Source of the DNA: Nocardiopsis dassonvillei_B
GTDB taxonomy: Bacteria; Actinomycetota; Actinomycetes; Streptosporangiales; Streptosporangiaceae
Direction: 5' to 3'
DNA length: 64,000 nucleotides
Assembly (NCBI RefSeq): GCF_964273065.1
Contig: NZ_OZ186815.1
Span: 3,906,001 to 3,970,000, forward strand
Shown here: positions 1 to 8,255 of the stretch, one piece after another
How positions within the stretch are numbered: position 1 is the stretch's first letter
Layout of the letters: each line of letters begins with the position of its first letter
Notes under the pieces: generated by a model
What the model saw: only the letters and a program-made list of their open reading frames with translations
Database searches by the model: none
Told to the model about the DNA's origin: nothing
Translations under genes and position numbers: made by a program

Positions 1-111
1 GGTCTCCTCGTCCAGCTCCTCGAACGGGCCCTTGCCCAGGATGTCCTGGCGGTCGAACAGCTCGAAGAGGTTGAACTGGATGTCGCGCAGGTTGCTCTTG
101 TAATGCGTCAT
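1..111 (-). CDS. acyl-CoA dehydrogenase, N-terminal fragment (runs off left edge)
   Basis: Only the first 37 codons lie in the window. The N terminus, MTHYKSNLRDIQFNLFELF followed by acidic residues, matches the conserved opening of actinobacterial FadE-type acyl-CoA dehydrogenases, which often start M(S/T)HYKSNLRD. These FAD enzymes perform the first oxidation of beta-oxidation and pass electrons to ETF. The ATG at 111 is preceded by GGAG at a normal distance. An inverted repeat (166..187) upstream shares its half-site with the region before etfD at 53.8 kb, which suggests common control of fatty-acid oxidation genes. Confidence 0.8.
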   Translation of the reverse strand, partial: MTHYKSNLRDIQFNLFELFDRQDILGKGPFEELDEET

Positions 112-165
112 GGACAGCTCCGCTGTGTCCCTGGCCGCGGTGTCTGTACACGCGGATCTACCGAC

Positions 166-187
166 TAGTAACAAGTCAATGTTACTA
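166..187. promoter_or_regulatory. inverted-repeat operator, TAGTAACA-N6-TGTTACTA
   Basis: A perfect 8+8 inverted repeat with a 6-base spacer lies about 55 bases upstream of the acyl-CoA dehydrogenase start. Weaker symmetry (CTAC...GTAG) extends outside it. The form is typical of a TetR-type operator. The half-site TAGTAACA recurs at 53831..53838 before etfD. The regulator is not in this window. Confidence 0.55.
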
Positions 188-326
188 CCGAGTAGCGCTC
201 AATGCCAGTAGGGGGGACGGACCTGTGTCCCACAGGACAGGGACCTGTGGCGAAGTCGCAGGTGAGCGCGGTTCCGGGAGCGCTCCCGGAACCGCGGCCC
301 GCGGACACCCCCGCCCCGCGCGCCCG

Positions 327-2024
327 TCAGGCGGTGCCCCCGCCCACCGGGACCAGGGTGAGCACCGCCCTGTCGATCCCGTCCAGGTGCAGCAGCGTGT
401 GCGCCGCGTCGTCGACGAACCCCGAGATCACCAGGCTGCGCAGCCCCATCGCGGTCGCGCACAGCGTCACGTTCTGCGCGATGTGACCGGCCTCCTGGTG
501 GAGCAGCCGCAGCGCCCGCTGCCCGTACCCCGCCCGCAGCCTCCCCACGTCGCCCACCAGGAGAACGAACACGCCCGCGCTCGCCGTCACCATGCCCGGC
601 ATCCCGTCCGCCGACGGGCGCAGGAACGGGGACAGCGCCGTCAGCCGCTCCACCGGCACCGGCCCGTCCGCCCGCACCAGGGCGTGCCCCTGCGGCCGGT
701 ACCGGTAGGTGCCCGGCTCCAGGCCCGCCACGTCCCGGACCACCGCCCACACCTCGGTCGCGTACGCCCCGCCCGGGCTGGGGTGGTTGCGCGGCGGCCG
801 GTGGCGCCCCGGCTCCCCGGCGCGCTCGGCGCTGATCCCCGCGGCGTGCCCCAGCAGCGCCGACAGCTCCGCGAGGGACGGCCCCGGCCCGTAGGCGCCG
901 TGCGCGCTGGACCGCCGGGCCAGCACCTCGCCCAGCGGGGCGGTGAGCGGCGGGGGAGGAGGCAGCTCCGTGACGGGCGCGCCGAAGGACTCCGGACGGT
1001 CCGCTTCCGGGGGGACCGGGCGGGGGAGCTGGACGCTGCCGATGCCCTCGGTCCGGTACTTGGAGGCCTCCGCGTACGCCCGGTCGGGAGCGGCCGCCCC
1101 GTCCGCGAAGTAGTCCTGCGCCGCCTCCCAGCGCGGGTACGACAGCGACAGCAGCCACGCGATCCGCCGCTCGTCGTCGATGTCCAGCCCAAGCCGGTTG
1201 TGGTGCATGTGCAGCAGCGACCACACGATCCGCGTGAGCTCGTTGGCCAGCGGCCGCCGGGCGTGCAGTTCCCGCAGCCGGTCCACGGCCTCCCCCAGCG
1301 CCCGCGTCCACAGGTGGTGGGTGCTCGAGCCCTCCTGCGCCACCAGCCGCTCCAGCATCGCCCGCCGCTGCGACCAGCGCGACGGCGACGCGTGGAACAG
1401 CCGCTCGGCCTCCACCCGGGGACCGTCGTCCCCCCGCGCCACCTCCGCCGAGAAGTCCCAGGAGGCGTGGTAGCCCCGGGCCTGGCGCACCGCCTCGACG
1501 TCGCCCAGCCCCAGCACCCCGAACGCCAGCGACACCAGGTCGGCGGCGACCGCCTGCCGCTGCCCGGGCCGGGGCGCGGCCCGCAGCACCGCCAGGGCGA
1601 TGGCGGTGCTCGCGCAGAAGAAGTCCTCGCACACCTCCAGCGCGCCCGGCCCGCCGTAGCGCTCGGTCTCCGGTTCGTACACCGCCCCGGAGACCTCGCC
1701 GTCGGCGTGCCAGTGGGCAGGGTCCGCCTGCGGCAGGCCCCGGTAGTAGGTCTCCGGGGCCAGGTCCAGGGCGTCGGCGGCGGTGTCGGCGGCCGCTGCC
1801 CGCACCCGGTCGGCGAACCCGCGCACCGCCTCGGCGTCGGCGTTCAGGAAGCGCACCCGCAGGTGGGGTCCGCCCGCCCAGTAGCGGATGAAGAACCACG
1901 CCTCGGCGCCCCCGCCGGAGACCACGGCCTCGGCGGCCGGGGCCAGGTGGTCGAGGAGGAACGCGTCGACTCCCTCGCGGCTGCGGTGGAGGTGGACGTA
2001 CACGGCGGACCAGGTGCGGCTCAT
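327..2024 (-). CDS. bifunctional thiopeptide enzyme: LanB-type elimination domain fused to SagB-type azoline dehydrogenase (LazF-like)
   Basis: A 565-residue protein starting at ATG 2024 with GAAGGA five bases upstream. Residues about 1-290 (opening SAVYVHLHRSREGVDAFL, then WFFIRYWAGGPHLRVRF) are the thiopeptide-type LanB C-terminal domain, which eliminates glutamate from glutamylated Ser/Thr to give dehydroamino acids. Residues about 330-565 form a SagB-type flavin dehydrogenase: an RRSSAHGAYG opening, a PSPGGAYATEVW strand, EAGHIAQNVTLCATAMGL and a C-terminal LDGIDRAVLTLVPVG. Such enzymes oxidise azolines to azoles. The same fusion is known as LazF in lactazole biosynthesis. This is the last gene of the cluster, 41 bases after the preceding gene. 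The function is inferred from family and position. Confidence 0.88.
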   Translation of the reverse strand: MSRTWSAVYVHLHRSREGVDAFLLDHLAPAAEAVVSGGGAEAWFFIRYWAGGPHLRVRFLNADAEAVRGFADRVRAAAADTAADALDLAPETYYRGLPQADPAHWHADGEVSGAVYEPETERYGGPGALEVCEDFFCASTAIALAVLRAAPRPGQRQAVAADLVSLAFGVLGLGDVEAVRQARGYHASWDFSAEVARGDDGPRVEAERLFHASPSRWSQRRAMLERLVAQEGSSTHHLWTRALGEAVDRLRELHARRPLANELTRIVWSLLHMHHNRLGLDIDDERRIAWLLSLSYPRWEAAQDYFADGAAAPDRAYAEASKYRTEGIGSVQLPRPVPPEADRPESFGAPVTELPPPPPLTAPLGEVLARRSSAHGAYGPGPSLAELSALLGHAAGISAERAGEPGRHRPPRNHPSPGGAYATEVWAVVRDVAGLEPGTYRYRPQGHALVRADGPVPVERLTALSPFLRPSADGMPGMVTASAGVFVLLVGDVGRLRAGYGQRALRLLHQEAGHIAQNVTLCATAMGLRSLVISGFVDDAAHTLLHLDGIDRAVLTLVPVGGGTA

Positions 2025-2065
2025 CGGGGTCCTTCGGGCTCGGGGGATACGGGGGAGGTCCGGTG

Positions 2066-3496
2066 TCAGGACGGGACGGCGTCCACGGGCAGGTCCAGGT
2101 AGGCCCCGCGCTCGGCGCGCACCCACAGCTGGTAGGCGGGGGTGGCGTCGGGCGCCAGGCCCAGCACCGCCGCCCACTCCGACTCCGTGTAGTTGCGCAT
2201 GGGCCGGGCGCACAGCCCGCTCCCCGCGGCGGCCAGGCAGCCCCACTGGGCGATCCAGCCGAGCAGGGGGTGCAGCGCGGTCTCGGCGCGGTCGCCGAAC
2301 GCGTCCGCCCACGGCGCGAAGTCCACGGACAGGGTGTGGCCCAGGGAGGAGGAGGCGTTGGTGTCCCCGGTGCGCGGGACCGGGCGGTCCGGCCCGGTGG
2401 TGCCGTCCGGGTGCAGCTCGGTGGCGACCCGGTCGTCCACCCGGTCGCCGGCGAGCACGATCCGGTCCAGCCGCAGGGTGTCCGCGGGGGCGGCCGGGAC
2501 CGCCGCCGCCAGGGCGCCCACCAGGGCGGCGGTGACGTCGGCGCCGTCCTCGGCGGACACGTACGCGCTGGTCACCAGGTTGGCGGTGGACACGCCGCTG
2601 GTACGGGCGTCCAGCCAGTCCCGCAGCGCCGTCCCGGCCGCACCGCGCGAGGCCGTCGCCGCGACCCGCTCCAGGGCCGCCGGGCCGATCTCGACCGCGC
2701 CCGCGGCAGGGGGCGGCCCGGCGGCCTCCGGGGCGCCGGCCGCACCGCCCGCCGTGGCCGCTGCCAGGGCCCGGGGACCGGTTCCTGCCGGGCCCGAGGC
2801 GCTGACGGTCCCGGCGGTCCCTGCCGTCCCAGGAGCCGCGGTGAGGAGGGCGCAGGGGGCGAAGCCCTCGGGCACCGGCACGCCCTCGGGGGCGAACAGG
2901 GTGCGGGGGGCCAGCCCCGCGCGGGTCAGCGCCAGCCCCAGGGCCGCGGCCAGGTGGCCGCCCTCCAGCAGGGCCAGCGACGGGCGCAGCCGCCCGTACC
3001 CGGGTGGATAGCGCCGGTGGTCCACCGCCACCGCGATCCGGGCCCCGGCCAGGGCCGCCTCCGGGTCGGCGGGCACCGGGGACCCGCCCCAGGGCTGGAG
3101 GGAGCAGGTGCGCGGGTCCATCCGCAGGCACCACCCCTCCCCTTCACCGGGCAGCAGGAAGAGGTCCGCGCCGAACAGCCCGCGCGGCGAGGGGTAGGAG
3201 CGGTGCACCGGGTACCGGTCGGCCGGGGAGACCCGGCGCACCCGCACCGCCTCGGCGCAGGCCGCCGCCAGCCGCGCGCCCGGGGACCAGCGGCCCCCGA
3301 CCGCGGGGCCCGCGGCGTCCGCCGAGCGCAGCGCGGCCAGCGCGCCCCGCGCCGCCTCCGGCAGCGGAACCCCCGCCGCCGCCCGCAGCACCGGGTCGCC
3401 CAGGGCCGGGCCGAAGAACAGGGTCTCCACCGGCACGACGTCCTTGCCGTGCGACTGCGCGTGGAACGCCGCCAGCGCCCGCGTCCGCTCCGTCAC
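2066..3496 (-). CDS. thiopeptide-cluster nitroreductase-like protein (tandem SagB/NTR-type domains)
   Basis: A 476-residue protein. Its GTG start overlaps the YcaO stop codon (GTGA at 3493..3496), so translation is probably coupled. The N-terminal half resembles SagB-type nitroreductases: an SYPSPRGLFGADLFLL segment and LLEGGHLAAALGLALTRAGL, like the EAGHxAQN helix. After an Ala/Gly/Pro-rich linker (about 225-290) a second, weaker unit follows (LDARTSGVSTANLV..., then GLCARPMRNYTESEWAAVLGL). It is probably a flavin azoline dehydrogenase or an inactive partner. The lactazole set has no separate gene at this place, so it looks like an insertion between the E and F positions. The flavin-binding residues could not be verified by eye. 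Confidence 0.6.
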   Translation of the reverse strand: MTERTRALAAFHAQSHGKDVVPVETLFFGPALGDPVLRAAAGVPLPEAARGALAALRSADAAGPAVGGRWSPGARLAAACAEAVRVRRVSPADRYPVHRSYPSPRGLFGADLFLLPGEGEGWCLRMDPRTCSLQPWGGSPVPADPEAALAGARIAVAVDHRRYPPGYGRLRPSLALLEGGHLAAALGLALTRAGLAPRTLFAPEGVPVPEGFAPCALLTAAPGTAGTAGTVSASGPAGTGPRALAAATAGGAAGAPEAAGPPPAAGAVEIGPAALERVAATASRGAAGTALRDWLDARTSGVSTANLVTSAYVSAEDGADVTAALVGALAAAVPAAPADTLRLDRIVLAGDRVDDRVATELHPDGTTGPDRPVPRTGDTNASSSLGHTLSVDFAPWADAFGDRAETALHPLLGWIAQWGCLAAAGSGLCARPMRNYTESEWAAVLGLAPDATPAYQLWVRAERGAYLDLPVDAVPS

Positions 3497-5298
3497 GGGA
3501 ACGGGTGCGGGACCGGGTACACCTGACCGGGTCGCTCCCACGGGACACCTCCCTCGAACAGGTCGGACGCCCGGGACAGCCGCTCCAGGCCGCGCGTCCT
3601 GCGGTGGGTGTGGCCGAACGTCATCGGCAGCGCCCCGGGCACGATCACCTTCACCGACCGCACCCCGGCGGCCTCCGTGTACGGGGCGCTGCTCTGGTCC
3701 ACCACGATCACGTCCAGGCCCAGGGCGTGCAGCGCCTCCAGGCGCTCGCGCAGCACCGCGCCCAGGTCGGCCCCGGCGAACGACGACGGCCCGCGGGCCG
3801 CGAACTCCTCCGCCGACACCGTCCCGGACGGGTGCCCCAGGAACTCCCAGTGCGGGCGAGCCTCCCACAGCCCGTGCATGCCGGTGTGGTCCTCCAGGGT
3901 CCTGACCAGGGTGAAGTCGTCCAGCATGGGGCGGCAGCGCTCCACGCTCACCGATTCCCGCATGCGCACCCACTTGGGGTACATGAGCGCGTTGGTGGCG
4001 GTCTCCTCCACGGCGGCCATCAGCGCCCGGTGCGGGTCGGCGTGGGTTCCGGTGGCCAGGCTCATCGCCGGTGCCAGGCCGGAGCGCACGGTCTCCTCGG
4101 CCGCGGTCACCATGGCCAGCGCGGTGGGCACGCCCAGGTCGGAGGTGGCGTCCAGGACCCGCAGCCGCAGCCCGCGCTCGGTGAGCAGGTCCACCAGGTG
4201 CACCAGGTCGGGGTGGTCCGCGGTGTCGACCTCGCGCAGCCGCGTCCGGGAGTACCAGGCCAGCAGGAAGGCGTCGCGCTCGATCACCTCGAACAGCCCG
4301 TACAGGACGGCCTCGGCGAGGTCGCCGCCGACCGCGCACCCGTTGGACGACTCGTACAGGAAGCGGGTGTCGCCGGTGCCCGCGTGCCAGAACGCCACGT
4401 GTTCGGGCACCAGCACGCGGCGGCGCTCCAGGGTGGACCAGCCCCACACCCAGTGGGTGGGTGTGGCGGGGGTGTAGGGGAGCAGGTCGAACGCGGGGTG
4501 GCCGTACCACTCGGGTTCGTGCAGTCCCAGCCGGGCGGGGTCCACGGCGTCGTCGGCCAGCGCGGCGTAGGAACCCCACACGCGGGGCGCGCCGGTGTGG
4601 CGGTGGCCGCCGGTGACGCGTTCGACGCCCTCCAGCAGCGCGGGGACCTCGCTGTCGGCGAACCGGGCGGAGCGGCCGTACCCGCCCTCGCGCCGGGTGT
4701 GGCCGGGGGCGACGGTCTCGCAGGTGACCAGGGACAGCGGGGACTCCTCGTCCCGGTACAGGTGGGCGACGGGGCCGAAGCGGAAGTCCAGCAGCCGGGC
4801 GCGCAGCTCCGCGCGGTCCATCCGCCGCACCCGCAGCGCGTCCCCGGCGACCGGGCGCGGGGTCTCCGGGTCCAGGCCGCCGGGCACGCCCAGGCCCTCC
4901 CCGCCGGGGAAGCAGCGGGCGCACCGCGGGTGCGGGACGAAGGTGTGCCGGGTGACCTCGCCGGTGCGGCAGTCCAGCGCCCACAGCGCCAGCCGCAGGG
5001 CGGCGGGGTCCGCGGCGGCGGCCCGGACCAGGGCGGACCAGGCGTCCTCCCACAGCGGGAGGAGGTCGGGCTCGCCGCTCTCGGGGCAGGAGTCCCCCTC
5101 CACGTCGCGCCGCCACAGCCCGGCGCAGCGGGAGCAGCCGGCGCCGTCGCCGGTCCACGGCCCGACCACCGCCAGCCCGCCGCTCATCCCCAGGTGCAGC
5201 AGACCGTCCCCGACGGCCAGGGTCACCGGCTCCGCCAGTGTGGCCCCCGCCGGGGAGGGCACGGTCAGGAGTCCGGGCTCGGCGGCCACCGTGCTCAT
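3493..5298 (-). CDS. YcaO-domain azoline cyclodehydratase (LazE-like)
   Basis: A 601-residue protein starting at ATG 5298, with GGAGG five bases upstream. A GTG two codons earlier lacks a usable ribosome site. The N-terminal third carries two CxxC pairs (CSRC and CARC), a structural zinc site typical of TOMM cyclodehydratases. The YcaO domain shows YESSNGCAVGGDLAEAVLYG followed by FEVIERDAFLLAWY, the ATP-binding and catalytic signature. The C terminus ends in a proline-rich YPVPHPFP, matching the PxPxP end of azoline-forming YcaO proteins. With the leader-binding protein upstream it would convert core Cys (and perhaps Ser/Thr) to azolines using ATP. Confidence 0.93.
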   Translation of the reverse strand: MSTVAAEPGLLTVPSPAGATLAEPVTLAVGDGLLHLGMSGGLAVVGPWTGDGAGCSRCAGLWRRDVEGDSCPESGEPDLLPLWEDAWSALVRAAAADPAALRLALWALDCRTGEVTRHTFVPHPRCARCFPGGEGLGVPGGLDPETPRPVAGDALRVRRMDRAELRARLLDFRFGPVAHLYRDEESPLSLVTCETVAPGHTRREGGYGRSARFADSEVPALLEGVERVTGGHRHTGAPRVWGSYAALADDAVDPARLGLHEPEWYGHPAFDLLPYTPATPTHWVWGWSTLERRRVLVPEHVAFWHAGTGDTRFLYESSNGCAVGGDLAEAVLYGLFEVIERDAFLLAWYSRTRLREVDTADHPDLVHLVDLLTERGLRLRVLDATSDLGVPTALAMVTAAEETVRSGLAPAMSLATGTHADPHRALMAAVEETATNALMYPKWVRMRESVSVERCRPMLDDFTLVRTLEDHTGMHGLWEARPHWEFLGHPSGTVSAEEFAARGPSSFAGADLGAVLRERLEALHALGLDVIVVDQSSAPYTEAAGVRSVKVIVPGALPMTFGHTHRRTRGLERLSRASDLFEGGVPWERPGQVYPVPHPFP

Positions 5299-5383
5299 GG
5301 GCACCTCCCCGGCCTGCGGGCCGTGTGCTCTCCCCGGTCCTCCGCCAGGCGGGTGCTGCGGCGGGCGCGGCCGGGGGATGTCG

Positions 5384-7117
5384 TCAGGTCCATGCGGCCA
5401 CCGCCGTGTGGACGCCGTGGGCCGCCCAGGCGGCGGCGCCCGCGGGGGCGGCCACGCGGACCCGGCCGGTGGCGGCGGACCAGGCCGCCAGTGAGGCGGC
5501 CGCGTCCGGGGTGCGGGCGGCGTGCACCGCCAGCCCCGGCAGGTCCTCGCCCTGCACCGCGGCCACGGCGCGGGTCAGCGCCTCGCGCAGCGCGGCGTCG
5601 GGGTCGGCGGCCGCGCCGGAGGCGAGCACGGCCGCGCCGGCCACCTCGGCCCGCCACAGCCCCGCGTCCTCCAGCTCGTGGAAGCGGACCGTCGCCGCCA
5701 CCCCGGCCCGCAGCGTCAGCGCCGCCCACAGGCGGCGGGACGCCGCCGACATCGGCCCCGGCGGGTCCACCTCCTTCCACGGCACCCCGGCGCGCAGCAC
5801 CAGGTCGCCGACCGCGTCGCCGACCGCCTCCGCCCGCGTGGACCCCAGCCCCCGGCCCCCGGGTCCGGCGGCCGGCCCCCAGGCCACCGCGTGCAGCGAG
5901 CCGACCAGCGCGTCCAACCGTGCCTGGGCCGTGGTGGCGCCGCAGCCGCTCACCCCCCGGCGCCCGGCGCGGGCCAGCCCGACCGGAAGCTGGGGCAGGT
6001 CGCCCGGCAGCGGTTCGCCCACCGGCCCGAAGACCCGGTCCCACAGGGGTGCGAGCGCGTCGAGCCGGTCGGTGAGCAGCTCCGCGGGTTCGGGCGCCTC
6101 CGGGAACTCCCCGGGACGCCCCGCGTCCAGTTCCGGCAGCAGCGGCAGCCGGTGGGGCTCCGAGACCAGCTCGTCGGTGGTCACCATGAACTCCGGGCTC
6201 CGGACCCGCGTCCCCCCGGCCGGGCGGGCGTCCGCCGCCGCGCCGTTCCCCTCCGCCGCCCGGGCCGTGTCCGTCACCGCGGTCTGCGCGGTTCCTTCCG
6301 CCGCCCGGGTCGCGTGCGCCACTCGGGTCGGTACGGCTCCTTCCGCCGCTCCGGCCGCATGCGCCTCCGGGGCCGGTGCCGCCTCCTCCGTCACCCGGGC
6401 CACGTGCGCGACGGCGGCCAGCGCGAGCTGCGCCGCCACCAGGGTGCGCGCCGCCTCCGACTCCGGCGCGCCCGGGTCGGCCCCCGCGGGTTCGTCGAGC
6501 GCCCCCGCCCAGGCGCGCAGCGCGTCGAGCGCGGCCGGGGAGGCGGTCGCGTCGCGCGGCCCGGCCGCCCACACCCCGCCTTCGGCGACGATCACGTGCA
6601 GGGCCTCCGGGTGCCCCGGCACCGTCGTCCGGACGGTCGCCAGCACCCCCGGCTCCGGCGGCCCGGTGTCGGCGGACACGTCGCGAAAGCCCGCCCGTCC
6701 CAGCGCCCGGCGCACCGCCGCCTCCACAGCGACCGATTCCCCGCGCACCCGCACCGAGGACCCCGCCAGCGCCCGCAGCGCCGCGAACGGCCGCGCGGTC
6801 AGCGCCTCCAGGTGCGGGTAGGCGGCCCGCTCCGTCGCGCCGAGTTCGTACTCCTCCTCGGCCTCCCGCAGGAACCCGTGCTCCTCCAGCTGCCCGAGGA
6901 TGCCGGTGAGCACCGCCCGGCCCCCGGCCGGGAACCGCTCCACCAGCGCCGCCCGGGTGAACCCCGAGCGCAGCACCGGCTCCAGCGCCCGCCACACCGC
7001 GTCCGCCGGGGCGCCGCGCAGCACCACCGCGGTCGCGCCCATGCTCACGGCGACGCCCTCCGCGGCCAGCGAGCGGGCGCGCACCGCCCTCTTCAACCGC
7101 AGCACCGGCTCACTCAT
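5384..7117 (-). CDS. TOMM leader-peptide-binding RRE / ocin-ThiF-like protein (LazD-like)
   Basis: A 577-residue protein starting at ATG 7117, eight bases inside the end of the pyridine synthase gene. The N-terminal ~90 residues have the winged-helix pattern of a RiPP recognition element (ALVERFPAGGRAVLTGILGQLEEHGFL). The rest is a degenerate E1/ThiF-like fold without the ATP-binding motif. This protein should bind the conserved leader (LP-(D/E)-L...VREAVAVPETGA) and present the core to the YcaO enzyme. Around 6.2-6.4 kb it has a low-complexity stretch of imperfect ARAAEG-type repeats, probably a linker. The assignment rests on the RRE-like start and its place next to the YcaO gene. Confidence 0.8.
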   Translation of the reverse strand: MSEPVLRLKRAVRARSLAAEGVAVSMGATAVVLRGAPADAVWRALEPVLRSGFTRAALVERFPAGGRAVLTGILGQLEEHGFLREAEEEYELGATERAAYPHLEALTARPFAALRALAGSSVRVRGESVAVEAAVRRALGRAGFRDVSADTGPPEPGVLATVRTTVPGHPEALHVIVAEGGVWAAGPRDATASPAALDALRAWAGALDEPAGADPGAPESEAARTLVAAQLALAAVAHVARVTEEAAPAPEAHAAGAAEGAVPTRVAHATRAAEGTAQTAVTDTARAAEGNGAAADARPAGGTRVRSPEFMVTTDELVSEPHRLPLLPELDAGRPGEFPEAPEPAELLTDRLDALAPLWDRVFGPVGEPLPGDLPQLPVGLARAGRRGVSGCGATTAQARLDALVGSLHAVAWGPAAGPGGRGLGSTRAEAVGDAVGDLVLRAGVPWKEVDPPGPMSAASRRLWAALTLRAGVAATVRFHELEDAGLWRAEVAGAAVLASGAAADPDAALREALTRAVAAVQGEDLPGLAVHAARTPDAAASLAAWSAATGRVRVAAPAGAAAWAAHGVHTAVAAWT

Positions 7118-8255
7118 CGGCCGCACCGCCCCGCCAGGGCAGCGTCGGCCGCAGCCCCGGGTCCCCCTGCTGGTGCTCCACCACCCGGCGCACCGTCTCC
7201 TCCCAGGTCTCGCCCACCACCTCCTGGGCGGCCGCGGTGAACAGGTACGCGATCGAGTACCGCTGGACGGGGGTCACCCCCATCAGCGGCAGCAGGTCGA
7301 AGAAGCAGTTGATGAGGAACCGGAACGCCGCGAACCCGTACCCGTCGCCGAGCCGGGTGAAGTCCAGCTTCCGGAACTCCCGGTGGAAGTCGCTGTAGGA
7401 CCGCTCGTCCGACCCGCTCCACCGCACCCGCACGTCGTCGCCGAACCGCGCCGCGGTGGTCAGCCGGTCCTGGTGCGGGTAGGGCAGGATGTGGCCCCTC
7501 CTCGCCAGCTCCACCGCCTCGGGCAGCCACCGCCGCGCCCACTCCAGCCATCCCGTCGTCGATGCGTCCGAGGCGGTCCCCCCGTGGACGGGCGCCAGCA
7601 GCGCGACCAGCTCCCCGCGCTGCGCCCGGTAGGACTCGGCCAGCCGCGCCTGCGCCGTCCCGTCCGGGTCCGACCAGTGGAAGTACTCCTTCCAGTGGGA
7701 CAGGAAGGCCTGGTAGCCCGAGCGCAGCCCCCACTCCGGGTACTGGGACGCGATCGCCCCCATGCCCGCGAACACGTGCGCGAACGCCCCCGCCCCGTCC
7801 ACCCGGTCGGCCACCAGCCCCAGCCCGTCGCCGAGCACCCGCCCCTTGAGCGCGATCGCCTCCGGGCCGCGCAGGAACGTGTCCACCGGGTCGCCGTCCA
7901 GGCGCAGCACCGAGTTGTCCGGTTCCAGCGGCGTGTAGGGGGGTTCCACCAGTTCCAGGCGGCCCAGCCGCTCGGAGAACGCCGCGTACCGCTCCGGGTC
8001 CAGCGCGGTCGCGGACGGCCGCCGCTCCAGGAACGAGCGGATCCGCGCCTCGGCCCCGGCCGCGGCCCCGGCCACCGCCGCGTCCTCCCCGTCCAGGTAC
8101 AGCACGCAGTGCGGGCCCAGCCGCCAGTGCAGGTGCAGCCACGCGGCGGTGACGCCCGGCCGGGCCGCCGCGTCGCGGGCGGCCGGGACCAGGCACTCGC
8201 CCAGCAGGGCCGCCTTGTCGCTGTCGTAGTAGGTGACTCGGAGTCCGACGGTCAC
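7110..8255 (-). CDS. thiopeptide pyridine synthase ([4+2] cycloaddition, LazC/TclM-like)
   Basis: A 381-residue protein starting at GTG 8255, overlapping the dehydratase stop as GTGA. It has the small LanB-like thiopeptide-maturation fold (VTYYDSDKAALLGECLVPA, LHLHWRLGPHCVLYL, SGYQAFLSHWKEYFHW, FLINCFFDLLPLMGVTPVQRY). Members join two dehydroalanines to form the central six-membered nitrogen heterocycle and usually expel the leader peptide. Its presence makes this cluster thiopeptide-type rather than a linear azol(in)e peptide. It is followed, with overlap, by the leader-binding gene. Confidence 0.88.
   Translation of the reverse strand: MTVGLRVTYYDSDKAALLGECLVPAARDAAARPGVTAAWLHLHWRLGPHCVLYLDGEDAAVAGAAAGAEARIRSFLERRPSATALDPERYAAFSERLGRLELVEPPYTPLEPDNSVLRLDGDPVDTFLRGPEAIALKGRVLGDGLGLVADRVDGAGAFAHVFAGMGAIASQYPEWGLRSGYQAFLSHWKEYFHWSDPDGTAQARLAESYRAQRGELVALLAPVHGGTASDASTTGWLEWARRWLPEAVELARRGHILPYPHQDRLTTAARFGDDVRVRWSGSDERSYSDFHREFRKLDFTRLGDGYGFAAFRFLINCFFDLLPLMGVTPVQRYSIAYLFTAAAQEVVGETWEETVRRVVEHQQGDPGLRPTLPWRGGAADE

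Noticed and set aside
3004..6075. A 1023-codon open frame on the plus strand opposite the thiopeptide genes
   Set aside because: It has Arg/Pro/Gly-rich shadow composition, spans several overlapping real genes on the other strand and has no recognisable domain. Such frames are expected at this GC content. The same applies to the long plus-strand frames at 8339..11422 and 24579..27119.
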